Positions 18,239 through 27,478 of a DNA stretch of 64,000 nt are shown piece after piece. Position 1 is the stretch's first letter. Each line of letters opens with the position of its first letter. Position numbers and translations under genes: made by a program. The notes beneath the pieces were generated by a model. The model saw only the letters and a list, made by a program, of their open reading frames with translations, made no database searches and was not told where the DNA came from. Source of the DNA: Coleofasciculus sp. FACHB-T130 (lineage in GTDB: Bacteria > Cyanobacteriota > Cyanobacteriia > Cyanobacteriales > FACHB-T130); assembly GCF_014695375.1 (NCBI RefSeq), contig NZ_JACJOG010000053.1, positions 186,001-250,000 on the forward strand. The letters are read 5' to 3'.

Positions 18239-18716
18239 ATAGCTGCTTCCAGACGTGTTGCTAAATCAAGGATGTCTTCAATCCTAGCAATTTGCTCGAT
18301 CCATTCTTCTAAAATATTTTCAATACTGTAATAAATTCCCGCTAAGCCACCAGTAACGGCAGCAGTGGTATCCGTATCGTCACTTAAATTCACCGCTTTT
18401 AGTACCGCTTCGGTATGAGAAGAGCTGCCAATGTCAAAAACTTCGCTGTGGGGAGTCCAGAAATCTCAGTTCAACCAACGATAGAAATAGTTAGCTGTTA
18501 CATTCGGAGAAAATCCATCATGATTTTGCGAAGCAGAAGATAAGGGAGCTATCATCTGACCAAGTGCCAGCAGGTTGATTATAAGTTCCAGAACCTATCA
18601 TCTCTGTTACAGGTGACTTCACCGATCGATTTGGTAATAAATTTGACTGGAAAACCCAACGCATCACCGGCATAGACACCGATTAGCCCTGCTAAAACTT
18701 TAGAGCTTCTTTTCAT
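18229..18716 (-). pseudogene. Decayed ADP-ribosylglycohydrolase (DraG-type)
   Basis: Reverse-strand pieces in different frames match one family in order: GLIGVYAGDALGFPVKF (N-terminal motif), then after a frameshift GTYNQPAGTWSDDSSL (the metal-binding W-DD-S/T block), then after another frameshift TANYFYRWLN, an in-frame TGA, DFWTPHSEVFDIG, and finally LSDDTDTTAAVTGGLAG (C-terminal metal block). The middle of the family (over 100 residues) is missing. With two or more frameshifts, one stop and a large deletion, it cannot encode a working enzyme. The intact family removes ADP-ribose from proteins or small molecules. Confidence 0.8.
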
Positions 18717-18833
18717 TTCAAGTGTTTTATCCGGACTGCTGATGATTCCAGGGTAGTTGGCGATCGCGACTGTGCGTGCATTCAGTCCGTAGTGATTTAA
18801 GAGCTAGCAGGGATGGCATTATCTCAAGGAGAA

Positions 18834-19538
18834 TTAGATGCTTGAAGGCGTCATTGTTCCTCTACGCTGCCAAAATTCCCCAACTCTGCGCTCCCACTGC
18901 TGCCAGTAAATCATCATATTATCTGGTTCAAACCAGAACACCTCAGCAGGCATTTCCGGAACCGCTACAACCAGCAAGGCATGACGCAGATGGATACCAT
19001 ACTCTTGGTAAAATTTATTAACCGCGCCCATATAAGCCGCTAACTGAAGCGGGCTATCACGGAGGCGTTCAACTGACCCTTTCGGCTTATCAGCGGTTTT
19101 CCAGTCACAGACGCAGGGAATGCCCTTATAACTCGCAACGCAATCCACTCGACCCGCATAACTCAAATCGTAGTGGAAGACAGAACCTTCCACGAGCCTT
19201 ACCTCGTGAATGTCTTGCAACACCGGCTCTATGCTATCCCAGTAAGGTTTAGCCGCGTCTGGACAGGCGACATTTTCCCCCAGTAGATAGCGCTGAATGT
19301 GCTTGTGAGTGGACGTACCGCGACGGCTAGCAGCACCAGAAATTCGGTTGGCTTCCTCTGCTCCAACTCGGTTGCGCCAGTTGAAGAGTGCTTCTCGATC
19401 TTCTTGCGGTTTGGTGGCGTTGAGGATAGTGGAGACGCTAGGAAAGCGATCGCCCTTAGCATCCACATAATATTGTTTCCCAGATTCCCGCAGCGTTTTA
19501 GCACGGTGATGAGGCAGCAGATTGATATTTAACGTCAT
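18834..19538 (-). CDS. PD-(D/E)XK (RecB-like/MGME1-like) exonuclease family protein
   Basis: A 234-residue protein with nuclease-fold signs: GTSTHKHIQRYL (His78), YAGRVDCVA (Asp132), VCDWKTAD (Asp145, Lys147) and LQLAAYMGAV (motif QLAAY). This order matches the RecB/MGME1 branch of the PD-(D/E)XK superfamily, single-strand DNA exonucleases. The N-terminal part (YYVDAKGDRFPSVSTIL) is also typical. It probably acts in DNA repair or degradation, which fits recA, xseA/B and NurA within 7 kb, although it is not in an operon with them. The ATG is at 19536-19538. Confidence 0.75.
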   Translation of the reverse strand: MTLNINLLPHHRAKTLRESGKQYYVDAKGDRFPSVSTILNATKPQEDREALFNWRNRVGAEEANRISGAASRRGTSTHKHIQRYLLGENVACPDAAKPYWDSIEPVLQDIHEVRLVEGSVFHYDLSYAGRVDCVASYKGIPCVCDWKTADKPKGSVERLRDSPLQLAAYMGAVNKFYQEYGIHLRHALLVVAVPEMPAEVFWFEPDNMMIYWQQWERRVGEFWQRRGTMTPSSI

Positions 19539-19738
19539 TATTGTCTAGTTATTAAATCAACCAGTTAGGATGATAGCTGCCGATATGGAACGTTCAACCA
19601 GAGGCTGAGACGTCCTCTTTAAACACCTTGCTCAGGCTGATTCCGTTCCTGCTCTCTTGCAACCAAACGCAAATCCATTCGCATGTGGGGCGACCTTTAC
19701 AAGTCCTTGCCTTTTGTTGCTGTCATTATTTGATTCAA

Positions 19739-19809
19739 GCCGATGGGCGGATTTGAACCGCCGACCGTTCGATTACGAATCGAATGCTCTACCACTGAGC
19801 TACACCGGC
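19739..19809 (-). tRNA. tRNA-Thr (CGT)
   Basis: Reverse strand: acceptor GCCGGTG/CATCGGC, D-arm GCTC/GAGC, anticodon stem TTCGA/TCGAA with loop TTCGTAA, T-arm GGCGG-TTCAAAT-CCGCC. It is the second Thr tRNA in the window (the other is GGT). Confidence 0.9.
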
Positions 19810-19964
19810 ACTGCCGATTTACTATCGTAGCAGGTTTAGATAGAAACTGTTGCACCCAATTTCTGGAAGAAATGCGATCGCGTTCAAATTTATAGCACCA
19901 GCCGCCGCTGCTGCCGACCACCATCATGCCAAGATGGATCTAAAGTCGGTGGGGATCGAGACGG

Positions 19965-20261
19965 ATGGTAGACCCAAAATTAAAAAATCGCACCCGCAAC
20001 ATCAAAGGCACTCGGAAAGTCAGTGCTGAACAGTATGCACAACTAAAAGCTGAACTTGCTACTCCCTACAAAGGTCTTAGGCAATTTGTTTATGTGGCGT
20101 GCGGCGCTTCTGGCTTTATCGGAGGGATGGTCTTTCTTGCCAAGTTAGCCTCCGGTCGGGAAATTGCCTCAGCCGTGCCTAACTTAGCACTACAAATTGG
20201 CGTAGTTGCTTTGATGGTTTGGCTGTTTCGCCTAGAACAAAAATCCCAACGTAAGCCATAA
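19965..20261 (+). CDS. DUF3493 membrane protein (LPA1-like)
   Basis: A 98-residue protein. The polar start is followed by the family stretch EQYAQLKAELATPYKGLRQF, then two membrane spans (about residues 41-60 and 70-90) and a basic end. This is the DUF3493 layout of cyanobacterial and plastid proteins, some of which (LPA-like) are linked to photosystem II accumulation. That role here is inference by family. The ATG at 19965 follows GGGATCGAGACGG. Confidence 0.75.
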   Translation: MVDPKLKNRTRNIKGTRKVSAEQYAQLKAELATPYKGLRQFVYVACGASGFIGGMVFLAKLASGREIASAVPNLALQIGVVALMVWLFRLEQKSQRKP

Positions 20262-20432
20262 AGCTGATCGTTTCCAGTAATCTTGCGGATTCCTCGAAGG
20301 GGTAAGACAATCTAAGCTTGAAAGAAGGGATCTGGTGAGTATTTCGCACCCTGAGAACTTGCGAGTAAAATAGGCTAGATTCAGTTATTTGGCTTAACGA
20401 CATTCTTGCAGTCTTTGGCTTCCCTTGTTGAA

Positions 20433-20464
20433 AGCCGATAAGGTTCTGCGTTACTTCATCGGCT
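20433..20464. promoter_or_regulatory. Hairpin upstream of the FHA gene
   Basis: AGCCGAT (20433-20439) faces ATCGGCT (20458-20464) across 18 bases. It may lie in the leader of the FHA gene, which starts 35 bp further on. The role is unknown. Confidence 0.3.
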
Positions 20465-20498
20465 GAGCCTCACCTAAGATTAAGTGTCATCCCAACAC

Positions 20499-21257
20499 AT
20501 GGAACTAGAACAACGCTTGGGTCTATATCAGGTATTCCTTAAGCTCTATGAGCATCATCGTGGTTTACTAGATGAGATTCTGAAGCTAGAAGATAGCGGC
20601 AATAAATTTCTTAGTGGCATTGCACCTCGATATATCCAAGGCGTAGCGCAGGAGCAGCAAGTCTATCTAGTCACAAATTTAATAGATGCTAAAACGCAAA
20701 TGTTGTTTCAGCCGCAGCGAATTTGGACACTGGGGCGGGCGCGTCAAGCTGCCCTACCGATTCCGGATAGACGTTTGTCTCGCAATCATGCAGCGATTCG
20801 ATATATCGACGATCAGGGGTTTTATCTGGTTGACCTGAATAGTACAAATGGGACTTTCGTTAATGGCGAACCCGTATACAAACGTGTTCTTCTCAAGGAC
20901 GGCGATCGCATTCGTCTAGGTGGTCTGGCTTTCTCCTTTTTCCTGGGCAATACTATCTGCATGGTGGATAATGTCTCTTCAACCCTAATGGCAGAAATTA
21001 ATGCCCTGACAAATGCAGAGCAATCGCTTCCGGTTACAGAAGTAGAAACACCTACCTCTCCTACAACAGTTCAGCCTCCCAACACCGAGTGCCAAAAAGA
21101 GACTCTACATTTCCTCTCTGGCCCCTCTGCCATTAGAGATCCATTAGTCCCAGTTTTGGAATCTCCTGTAGACCCTCAGCTAACTCCGACTCAGCAATCA
21201 GAAATTTTAGACCGTTTTTTCAGTAGACGAATTTCCGATCCAGGCACACAAAACTAA
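20499..21257 (+). CDS. FHA-domain protein
   Basis: A 252-residue protein with a helical N-terminus (MELEQRLGLYQVFLKLYEHH), a forkhead-associated domain at about residues 75-155, and a Pro/Thr/Ser-rich tail. The FHA signature residues are visible: LGRARQ, RLSRNHAAIRY and DLNSTNGTFVNG, so phosphothreonine binding is expected. Partners are unknown; there is no kinase nearby. GTG 20484 is an alternative start five codons earlier; neither has a clear ribosome-binding site. A strong terminator follows. Confidence 0.85.
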   Translation: MELEQRLGLYQVFLKLYEHHRGLLDEILKLEDSGNKFLSGIAPRYIQGVAQEQQVYLVTNLIDAKTQMLFQPQRIWTLGRARQAALPIPDRRLSRNHAAIRYIDDQGFYLVDLNSTNGTFVNGEPVYKRVLLKDGDRIRLGGLAFSFFLGNTICMVDNVSSTLMAEINALTNAEQSLPVTEVETPTSPTTVQPPNTECQKETLHFLSGPSAIRDPLVPVLESPVDPQLTPTQQSEILDRFFSRRISDPGTQN

Positions 21258-21276
21258 ACTTTATAAGAATTTATAC

Positions 21277-21312
21277 GAAAAACCCGTTTCCAATAAGAAA
21301 ACGGGTTTTTTT
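21277..21312 (+). terminator. Intrinsic terminator after the FHA gene
   Basis: AAAACCCGTTT pairs with AAACGGGTTTT, followed by further Ts (21298-21312). It lies 20 bp past the stop and before convergent recA; because both arms carry A/T runs it may work in both directions. Confidence 0.85.
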
Positions 21313-21382
21313 ATGTGTAAAAGTAGCCCTAAGCTTCCCAAAAAACGATTTATAGGGTAGACTCGCCTACCCTACAGCGCTT

Positions 21383-22462
21383 TTAGTCGTCTAAAAGTTC
21401 TTCCTCTAACTCTTCGTCTTCGGCGTCAACTCGCGTGACAGAGTTGGCAGGAACAACTGCCCCCATCTCTAGCTTTTGACGTACCTTTTGCTCAATTTCT
21501 TGAATTAATTCAGAGTTTTCTTCCAGGTACTTAATGCTGTTATCCCGGCCTTGGGCAATGTTATCACCGTTGTAGCTATACCAAGCTCCTTTACGGGTAA
21601 TGACCCCAGTTTGTTCTGCCAGGTCAACCATACACCCTAATGTCGAGATTCCCTTGCCAAAGATAATGTCAAACTCTGCGACGCGGAAGGGCGGGGCGAC
21701 TTTATTTTTGGCAACTTTAACTTTAGCTCGGTTACCAAACTCTTCGTTGCCTTTTTTCAGCGTTTGAATCCGACGAATATCCAAGCGTACTGAAGCGTAA
21801 AACTTTAAGGCATTACCACCAGTGGTTGTTTCTGGGTTGCCGTAGGTGACGCCAATCTTTTGTCGCAGCTGGTTGAGGAAAACGACCGTACAACCAGATT
21901 TACCGATGTTCCCGGTAATTTTGCGAAGAGCTTGACTCATCAAACGGGCTTGCAAACCCATGTGGGAATCGCCCATTTCGCCTTCAATTTCAGCGCGAGG
22001 CACCAAAGCAGCTACCGAGTCAATGACCACGATATCCACTGCCGCAGAGCGAACTAGCTGGTCGACAATTTCTAAGGCAGCTTCTCCGGTGTCGGGTTGA
22101 GAAACCAAAAGATTGTCTATATCAACGCCCAGTACGGCTGCGTAAGCAGGATCTAGAGCGTGTTCAGCATCAACAAAAGCAGCGACTCCTCCTAATTTTT
22201 GCACTTCAGCGATCGCGTGCAAAGCGAGGGTTGTCTTACCAGAACTTTCCGGGCCATATATTTCAATCACCCGTCCCTTCGGCAAGCCACCGCCCAAAGC
22301 TAAATCCAGGGTCAGCGCTCCAGTGGAAATTGTTTCCACCTTCATGCGGGTGGCATCTCCTAGGCGCATAATTGCTCCCTTGCCAAAGCTGCGCTCAATT
22401 TGGTTTAGCACTAGGCTCAGGGCTTTGTCCTTGTCGGGATTGTTCGTGATTTGGATAGCCAT
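21383..22462 (-). CDS. recA: Recombinase RecA
   Basis: A 359-residue RecA, full length. Walker A GPESSGKT is at residues 70-77; [31 protein letters not shown] (Walker B region) and [22 protein letters not shown] (L2 and allosteric Gln region) are intact. The C-terminal tail is acidic, as usual. It forms filaments on single-stranded DNA for strand exchange. No intein is present. I found no clear cyanobacterial LexA box upstream; a small palindrome (ATGTCT-AACA-AGACAT, 22591-22606) lies 130 bp before the start. Confidence 0.98.
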   Translation of the reverse strand: MAIQITNNPDKDKALSLVLNQIERSFGKGAIMRLGDATRMKVETISTGALTLDLALGGGLPKGRVIEIYGPESSGKTTLALHAIAEVQKLGGVAAFVDAEHALDPAYAAVLGVDIDNLLVSQPDTGEAALEIVDQLVRSAAVDIVVIDSVAALVPRAEIEGEMGDSHMGLQARLMSQALRKITGNIGKSGCTVVFLNQLRQKIGVTYGNPETTTGGNALKFYASVRLDIRRIQTLKKGNEEFGNRAKVKVAKNKVAPPFRVAEFDIIFGKGISTLGCMVDLAEQTGVITRKGAWYSYNGDNIAQGRDNSIKYLEENSELIQEIEQKVRQKLEMGAVVPANSVTRVDAEDEELEEELLDD

Positions 22463-23134
22463 TAATGCCTCAAGAACAGAATCAGGTGTGGTGATATTTT
22501 TTTCACACTTAGCAAAAGTTGCTTTTGTGTGGGCTTCTCCGCCTCGCGGACTGGAGTTTCCTGCTTCGATGGCTGGTTCTGATAGTAGAAATGTCTAACA
22601 AGACATCCTTACAGCCTCCACAGGCAGAAACGATGGAATCCACCGCCTTTTGATACAAAATGAATGCTGGTTTTAGCCATTTGCCCACTCAGGTTTACCA
22701 AGTTTTTGGCTTTGTAAGTGAGTAGGAAATTTCCACTAACTAGGGTTACTTCAACGATTGGCACCGAAACTTAAAATTGTCCCAAATAGCGACAAATTTT
22801 AGTTTCAGATATTTTATTATATCACTTTTAGCAACAAATGAGAGCCGCAAGTGCCCTTACATCAAGCTTTACACGGATGGGGGAACCCCCTGGCAAGGCT
22901 CGCGATAGGAATCTCTATTGTAGTTCAAATGTTCTAGTTTTACCCAACACTGAGAGAGAAAATCGGTCAATAAACGTCTAGCCTGTTTTAAGCAACAAGT
23001 GGGATTTGCGATCGCCACTTTGGTCACGTCAGTTTTGTCAAAAGTCAACGAATGCAGCCGAGTCTCGCTAATCTAGAGACAGAAACTGTAAATGGCTTGA
23101 TCTAGGCTTATTTGAGCATCCTCCGCGTTTCCTG
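22463..23134. other. Divergent promoter region of recA and xseA
   Basis: About 670 bp without a gene. It has a 6-bp palindrome with a 4-base loop at 22591-22606 and a GGGGG-AA-CCCCC hairpin near 22880. AT-rich stretches (ATATTTTATTATATCACT near 22810) could hold promoters for either side, but no clear -35/-10 pair was fixed. Confidence 0.4.
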
Positions 23135-24412
23135 ATGCCTCAATTCCTATATTTTCCTTATCTTTCGGCGATGAACTATTATCTTTCCAATCAGCTGGTT
23201 CCAGATACAGCTGTATCGGTGGCTGGGTTAACGTCTTATTTGCAACTGCTGTTAGAGCAGGATGAACAACTACAGCAAGTCTGGGTGACCGGTGAAGTCT
23301 CCAGCGCCTCTCAGTATCGCAGTGGACTATTCTTCACCCTGCAAGATCCGGATGCTAAGGCGGCAATGAGTTGTGTGATATGGAACAGTCAGCTAAATAA
23401 GCTGATGCAGCTGCCGGTGCAAGGAGAGCAGTTGATTGTTTTGGGCAGTATCCGAGTTTATCCCCAGCGAGGACAGTACCAGTTGATTGTCTGGCAGGCG
23501 CTACCAGCGGGAGAGGGGTTACAGGCATTGCGCTATCGCCAGCTGCGAAATCGGTTGGAGGCAGAAGGATTGTTCGATCCAGAACGCAAGCGATCGCTCC
23601 CCACTCATCCCCAAACCATCGCTGTTGTCACGTCGCCGCAAGCTGCTGCCTGGGGAGATATTCAACGCACGCTCAAGCAACGTTATCCGGGTTTGCAAGT
23701 TCTGTTTTCACCGGCATTAGTCCAAGGAGAACAAGCCCCGGCATTGATTGTTTCGGCGATTGAGCGAGTGGAACGGGATGGTCGCGCTGAAGTCCTAATT
23801 TTGTCGCGCGGGGGTGGTGCGGTTGAGGAGCTAGCTTGCTTCAATGATGAACGGGTAGTGCGAGCGATCGCAAATTGTTCGATTCCCGTGATTACTGGCA
23901 TTGGTCATCAGCGAGATGAATCTTTGGCTGACTTAGTTGCCGATGCTTATGCTCACACTCCCACCGCCGCCGCCGAACAAGTGGTTCCAGAACTGGCAAG
24001 TCTTTACGCAGAACACCAGGAACGTGTCCTCGCCTTGACTGAAGCCGTAAATCAACACATGGAAAATGCTCAAGAACAATTGCAACGAGTGCGAAGCCGC
24101 TTGCGCCGGATTCCGTTAGACCGACAAATTCACCAAGAAAAGCAAGCGATCGCTTGGAAACGTCAACAACTGTTACAAGGAACGGCGCGGCATTTCGCGC
24201 AGGCAAACCAACACTGTCAGATGCTCCGACAAAAGCTAGCCACGCTTGACCCGGAAAGCGTTCTGAAACGAGGTTATGCAGTAGTCCGACAACAAGATGG
24301 TGCGATCGCGCGTTCCACAGAAGGACTGGCACTCGGACAGGAACTACAAGTTCAGCTGGGCACAGGACAAATTAAAGTCAAAATTAGTGAAATTATAAAT
24401 AGCAAGGAGTAG
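23135..24412 (+). CDS. xseA: Exodeoxyribonuclease VII large subunit
   Basis: A 425-residue XseA. The N-terminal OB-fold (VWVTGEVSSASQYRSGLFFT) is at about residues 48-125; the catalytic domain has VVTSPQAAAWGDI, LILSRGGGAVEEL, and ITGIGHQRDESLADLVAD; a coiled-coil region follows (about 290-385); the C-terminal motif is LDPESVLKRGYAVV. With XseB it degrades single-stranded DNA. ATG 23135 is used; a second in-frame ATG at 23171 is also plausible and would remove 12 residues. It is 27 bp from xseB. Confidence 0.95.
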   Translation: MPQFLYFPYLSAMNYYLSNQLVPDTAVSVAGLTSYLQLLLEQDEQLQQVWVTGEVSSASQYRSGLFFTLQDPDAKAAMSCVIWNSQLNKLMQLPVQGEQLIVLGSIRVYPQRGQYQLIVWQALPAGEGLQALRYRQLRNRLEAEGLFDPERKRSLPTHPQTIAVVTSPQAAAWGDIQRTLKQRYPGLQVLFSPALVQGEQAPALIVSAIERVERDGRAEVLILSRGGGAVEELACFNDERVVRAIANCSIPVITGIGHQRDESLADLVADAYAHTPTAAAEQVVPELASLYAEHQERVLALTEAVNQHMENAQEQLQRVRSRLRRIPLDRQIHQEKQAIAWKRQQLLQGTARHFAQANQHCQMLRQKLATLDPESVLKRGYAVVRQQDGAIARSTEGLALGQELQVQLGTGQIKVKISEIINSKE

Positions 24413-24439
24413 CTATTTCACGCGATACGGGGATTTTTT

Positions 24440-24709
24440 ATGAGCAAACCCACCAGCACCACCGACGGCTCAAGCGATCGCCGCATCAATACCCAATTTC
24501 CGAAAGATTGGAACTACGAAGCGACGGTTGCCAAAGTTGAAGGCATCATTCGGCAAATTGAAGCCGGGAAACTAGAACTTGCCGACGTTTTTGAAGAATT
24601 TACCGCTGCGGTAGAATACTTGCGCCAATGTGAAATCTTTCTGCAAGAGCGGCAACAGCAGATGAATTTATTAATTGAGACCCTGGCAGACGAGCCAACA
24701 TCCTTCTGA
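24440..24709 (+). CDS. xseB: Exodeoxyribonuclease VII small subunit
   Basis: An 89-residue protein. After a disordered start, the XseB helical hairpin is clear: [20 protein letters not shown], then [20 protein letters not shown]. It is the partner of XseA, immediately upstream in the same operon. Its stop is 10 bp from the stop of the convergent NurA gene. Confidence 0.93.
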   Translation: MSKPTSTTDGSSDRRINTQFPKDWNYEATVAKVEGIIRQIEAGKLELADVFEEFTAAVEYLRQCEIFLQERQQQMNLLIETLADEPTSF

Positions 24710-24718
24710 GAGATGCTA

Positions 24719-25975
24719 TCAGGCGATACTACCGCGCTTCCTGGCTTCTTTATAGGAAGTCCCGACATTTCTCAAACCAGCCTTAATCATTTGTTGTTCG
24801 AGTAAGGCAAAGAAACGAGCGCGATCGCCCCCTCGCACGACTGCCTGATTGTGTGCCTCTGCAAGCGCCACCGGATAGCCATAACCCTTCTGCACCTGAG
24901 CCAACATCAAGCTGAGCGAAACATCCAGCTTCTCTGGATTCTCTGCCACCCACGCGGGAACTTCTACACGAGCAATTTCAGTCCCGACATGGACGTAGCA
25001 GAAGTAGATTTGATGGGCACCGTACAACTCCAGAATCCGTGCAGAACTGCGCCATAGAGGACTGCGTTGACCGGGCTGCAATTGAGACGCCCAGAGGGCA
25101 GTATCCCGCAAGGGATCGAAAACCTGGCAGGGTGCCCGGTCAAACTGACCAGGACAATGAGTCATGCAGTCGGGAACTGGATGCGGGCAGGCTGGCAGAC
25201 GCAGGAAGTTCAGTGCTTCGCTGCTGCGAGAAGCACTCAGGTAGCCCATAATTGGAATCCCCGTATCGCGTAGAACATCCCAGGCTTCCAGAATTGGAGG
25301 CAAAATATGGTCGCGGGCTTCCCCCGGTAACTGCTCTAGAAACCAATAAATTAGCGATCCATCTACCATTGCTAGGGCAGGGATTGGGGATTTGGGATCG
25401 GGAATTGAAGATGAAATTTCCGATTTTCTGTTTCCGTTTCCCTGTCTTGACGTGACTTGTGAAGGTCGGTTAATCCAGCTAGCAGCCAATTCTGCCAACA
25501 CAGACGCCTCCGAAGCCGTGCGTCGATAGCCCATCCATTCCTCAGGGCGAATTCCCCACTGGCGGGAAATATATAGGTCTTCCGAGCGATAAAAGACTTC
25601 TGGTAGGCTATCTAAGAGCGGGTACAAGCTTTGTCCATAATGCAGCACCACCCGACCCACGTTAATCAGATAGCAGTAGGCAATTTCATGGTGACTCGGA
25701 GCAATCTGAGACCCGTCTGTAGCAATAATCGTATGGACAGCCGGAGGGGTAGGAAGGTCAATGGCAGTGCTTAGGGACTCAATGGGTGCGGCTGCTGCAA
25801 ACCCCAAGCGATCGCGCCACTTTTCTTGCAGATGTACCAAATCTGCCTGAGACTTTTGAGCCAGTGTCAGTAAGTGCTGGGCGCGTTCCAAGCGTTGGCG
25901 ACTGGCAGCAGCCTCTACCGTCAGGTGTTGACTAATCCCCTGCATTTGCCGCGCGAGTTTGGTTAGGTCAAGCAT
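24719..25975 (-). CDS. NurA-domain DNA repair nuclease
   Basis: A 418-residue protein with the NurA domain. The first metal-binding motif is IIATDGSQIAPSHHE (Asp87) and the second is LAMVDGSLIYWFLEQ (Asp205). NurA is a 5'-3' nuclease that in archaea works with HerA in end resection; no HerA-like gene is in the window. Between the two motifs, about residues 173-199 (DNA 25378-25459) form a low-complexity insert made from short repeated GGGATTTGGGAT-like words and their complements. The frame is kept. The N-terminal 60 residues are a coiled coil. It converges with xseB. Confidence 0.85.
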   Translation of the reverse strand: MLDLTKLARQMQGISQHLTVEAAASRQRLERAQHLLTLAQKSQADLVHLQEKWRDRLGFAAAAPIESLSTAIDLPTPPAVHTIIATDGSQIAPSHHEIAYCYLINVGRVVLHYGQSLYPLLDSLPEVFYRSEDLYISRQWGIRPEEWMGYRRTASEASVLAELAASWINRPSQVTSRQGNGNRKSEISSSIPDPKSPIPALAMVDGSLIYWFLEQLPGEARDHILPPILEAWDVLRDTGIPIMGYLSASRSSEALNFLRLPACPHPVPDCMTHCPGQFDRAPCQVFDPLRDTALWASQLQPGQRSPLWRSSARILELYGAHQIYFCYVHVGTEIARVEVPAWVAENPEKLDVSLSLMLAQVQKGYGYPVALAEAHNQAVVRGGDRARFFALLEQQMIKAGLRNVGTSYKEARKRGSIA

Positions 25976-26103
25976 AGTCAGCTATCCGCTTTTCGCCTAT
26001 CAGTTCTCAGCTTAAAGCATGAAACATCAAGGCGATCGGGATGAATTTATAATTTACACTTGATACTTCTCCATCCCTCTAACCTTGGGTTCCCTTTTCT
26101 CAT

Positions 26104-26901
26104 CTAAGTCCAAGCCGAAAAATCTTGAGCAAACTGAGACAGAGATAAAAGCTGAATTCGTTCCTGATACGCGACCGACTCTCGTTGAGCAGCAGTATTG
26201 TAACCCCAATCGGCAAGAAACAGCTTGATATCATTGAGGTCTGGTTGCTGTTGCACAGTTTGCAGAGTTTTCAAGCGATCTTCCACAAACCAAAGGTGAA
26301 CCGACGAATCGCTACTGAGTTCGCGCAAAATTTCGTACTTAGGACGCCGATTTTCTTTCCCAATAATGCATCGATCGGGTAGTTGGATACCCTGTTGCTG
26401 CAACAACTGGCGGACAAAGCGTCCCTCTTTGGTAGTGACGATGTACGTTTGGATGGGTGTATCTGGAAGCGATGCCTTCTCCGATTCCATCCGATGCATT
26501 TTTTCAACAACACCTGGATAGAAACGATGTAAGGCTAGCCAACCCTCTAAATCCCTATCAATCCACTCATCCCGGATACGATCGAGCTTCGTGCCGATAT
26601 CAGCCGCATTCAAATTATCTTCTTGCAAGATTTGCTGAGCCACCCCTGACCAATCTTGCAACATCTTTTCGTCAGGAATGCCCAATATTAGCGCCCGGAT
26701 TGCCACCGGCATTTCCCAACCGATTTCTATAATCGGTCGTCGCTGGTAGAAACTTTCAGCCAAACCATGTGGAGGTGTGAGATTAGGCGGTGCCCAAATT
26801 TGACAGTAGGTGCGCCAAGCTGTCTGAAAATACTCGATTAGCCCGTCACAGATAACACCGTCAAAGTCAAGGGCGAGAATATTTGGGTAACTTGCACGCA
26901 T
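26104..26901 (-). CDS. HAD-superfamily hydrolase
   Basis: A 265-residue protein starting MRASYPNILALDFDGVICDG, with HAD motif I Asp12 and Asp14. Motif II is near YIVTTKEGRF, and the Lys/Asp motifs III/IV near KYEILREL and LWFVEDRLKTL. The cap is a helical insert after motif I. Probably a small-molecule phosphatase; the substrate is unknown. The ATG at 26899-26901 is chosen; a longer frame to 26958 lacks homology-like sequence. A 26964-26992 hairpin repeat lies just upstream. Confidence 0.8.
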   Translation of the reverse strand: MRASYPNILALDFDGVICDGLIEYFQTAWRTYCQIWAPPNLTPPHGLAESFYQRRPIIEIGWEMPVAIRALILGIPDEKMLQDWSGVAQQILQEDNLNAADIGTKLDRIRDEWIDRDLEGWLALHRFYPGVVEKMHRMESEKASLPDTPIQTYIVTTKEGRFVRQLLQQQGIQLPDRCIIGKENRRPKYEILRELSSDSSVHLWFVEDRLKTLQTVQQQPDLNDIKLFLADWGYNTAAQRESVAYQERIQLLSLSQFAQDFSAWT

Positions 26902-26963
26902 GGTTCTAAAGCCGCAATCTTTCGGTTTATCTTGGCACAATTTGCCCAACAAGCCCAATAACC

Positions 26964-26992
26964 AGTAGAGACGCGAGCTATCGCGTCTCTAC
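26964..26992. repeat. Dispersed palindromic repeat (GTAGAGACGCGA type)
   Basis: AGTAGAGACGCGA faces TCGCGTCTCTACT with the loop GCTA, a 13-bp perfect stem. The GTAGAGACGCGA core is, to my knowledge, a common dispersed repeat in filamentous cyanobacteria. A related shorter form (ACGCGATTAATCGCGT) is at 53580-53595. Confidence 0.7.
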
Positions 26993-27026
26993 TAGGTTTC
27001 TCAAAACTTAGGTTTCAAAATTTAAC

Positions 27027-27097
27027 TGGGGTGCAAGGATTCGAACCTCGGAATGGCTGGACCAAAACCAGCTGCCTTACCACTTGGCGACACCCCA
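27027..27097 (-). tRNA. tRNA-Gln (TTG)
   Basis: Reverse strand: acceptor TGGGGTG/CACCCCA (U1-A72, as in tRNA-Gln), anticodon stem GCTGG/CCAGC with loop TTTTGGT, T-arm with GGTTCGAATCC. The anticodon is TTG. Confidence 0.9.
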
Positions 27098-27357
27098 TCG
27101 CATCAACCTTCGTTATAGTAGCAGTTCCTACTAGGGAATTGTCAACCATTTTTAGGAAATTTCTCTTAAATCCTTCTTTATCAGTGGATAAATGGTGAAG
27201 ACTCAGTATGGATTTTTGGAAATTGACGCATAGAAAAGGCTTCTTGAACGCTTACCAGTTAAACAGTGTGGCTCTCCTAGCCAGCTTCTCCCCCTCTTAT
27301 GGAAAGCGTGCCGGGAAAGTGTTTTAGCTTTTTCGACATCTTTACCTCCTCGAAACC

Positions 27358-27461
27358 CATATAGGGTGTTGCACAATCATGCGATGATTTTCTTTTAAAC
27401 TCCGCGCTACCTCGTCTTTGCGCCAGATAATCATCTTTCTACTGTGCAACGCCCCATATAG
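27358..27461. mobile_element. MITE-like element, about 100 bp
   Basis: ATATAGGGTGTTGCACA (27359-27375) and TGTGCAACGCCCCATAT (27443-27459) are inverted with 15 of 17 positions matching, enclosing about 67 bp without coding capacity. The inner sequence adds a second partial match (GATGATTTTCT/AGATAATCATC). No transposase is present, so it would be non-autonomous. The rest of the gap 27098-27478 holds a 12-bp direct repeat, AGCTTTTTCGAC, at 27326-27337 and 27468-27479 on either side, and nothing else. Confidence 0.6.
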
Positions 27462-27478
27462 ATCCACAGCTTTTTCGA

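Noticed and set aside
22463-22640. LexA/SOS box upstream of recA
   Set aside because: No RGTAC-type cyanobacterial LexA sequence was found; only a short palindrome is present.
23892-24332. A 146-codon reverse frame within xseA
   Set aside because: It lies wholly within xseA on the opposite strand and has no motif.
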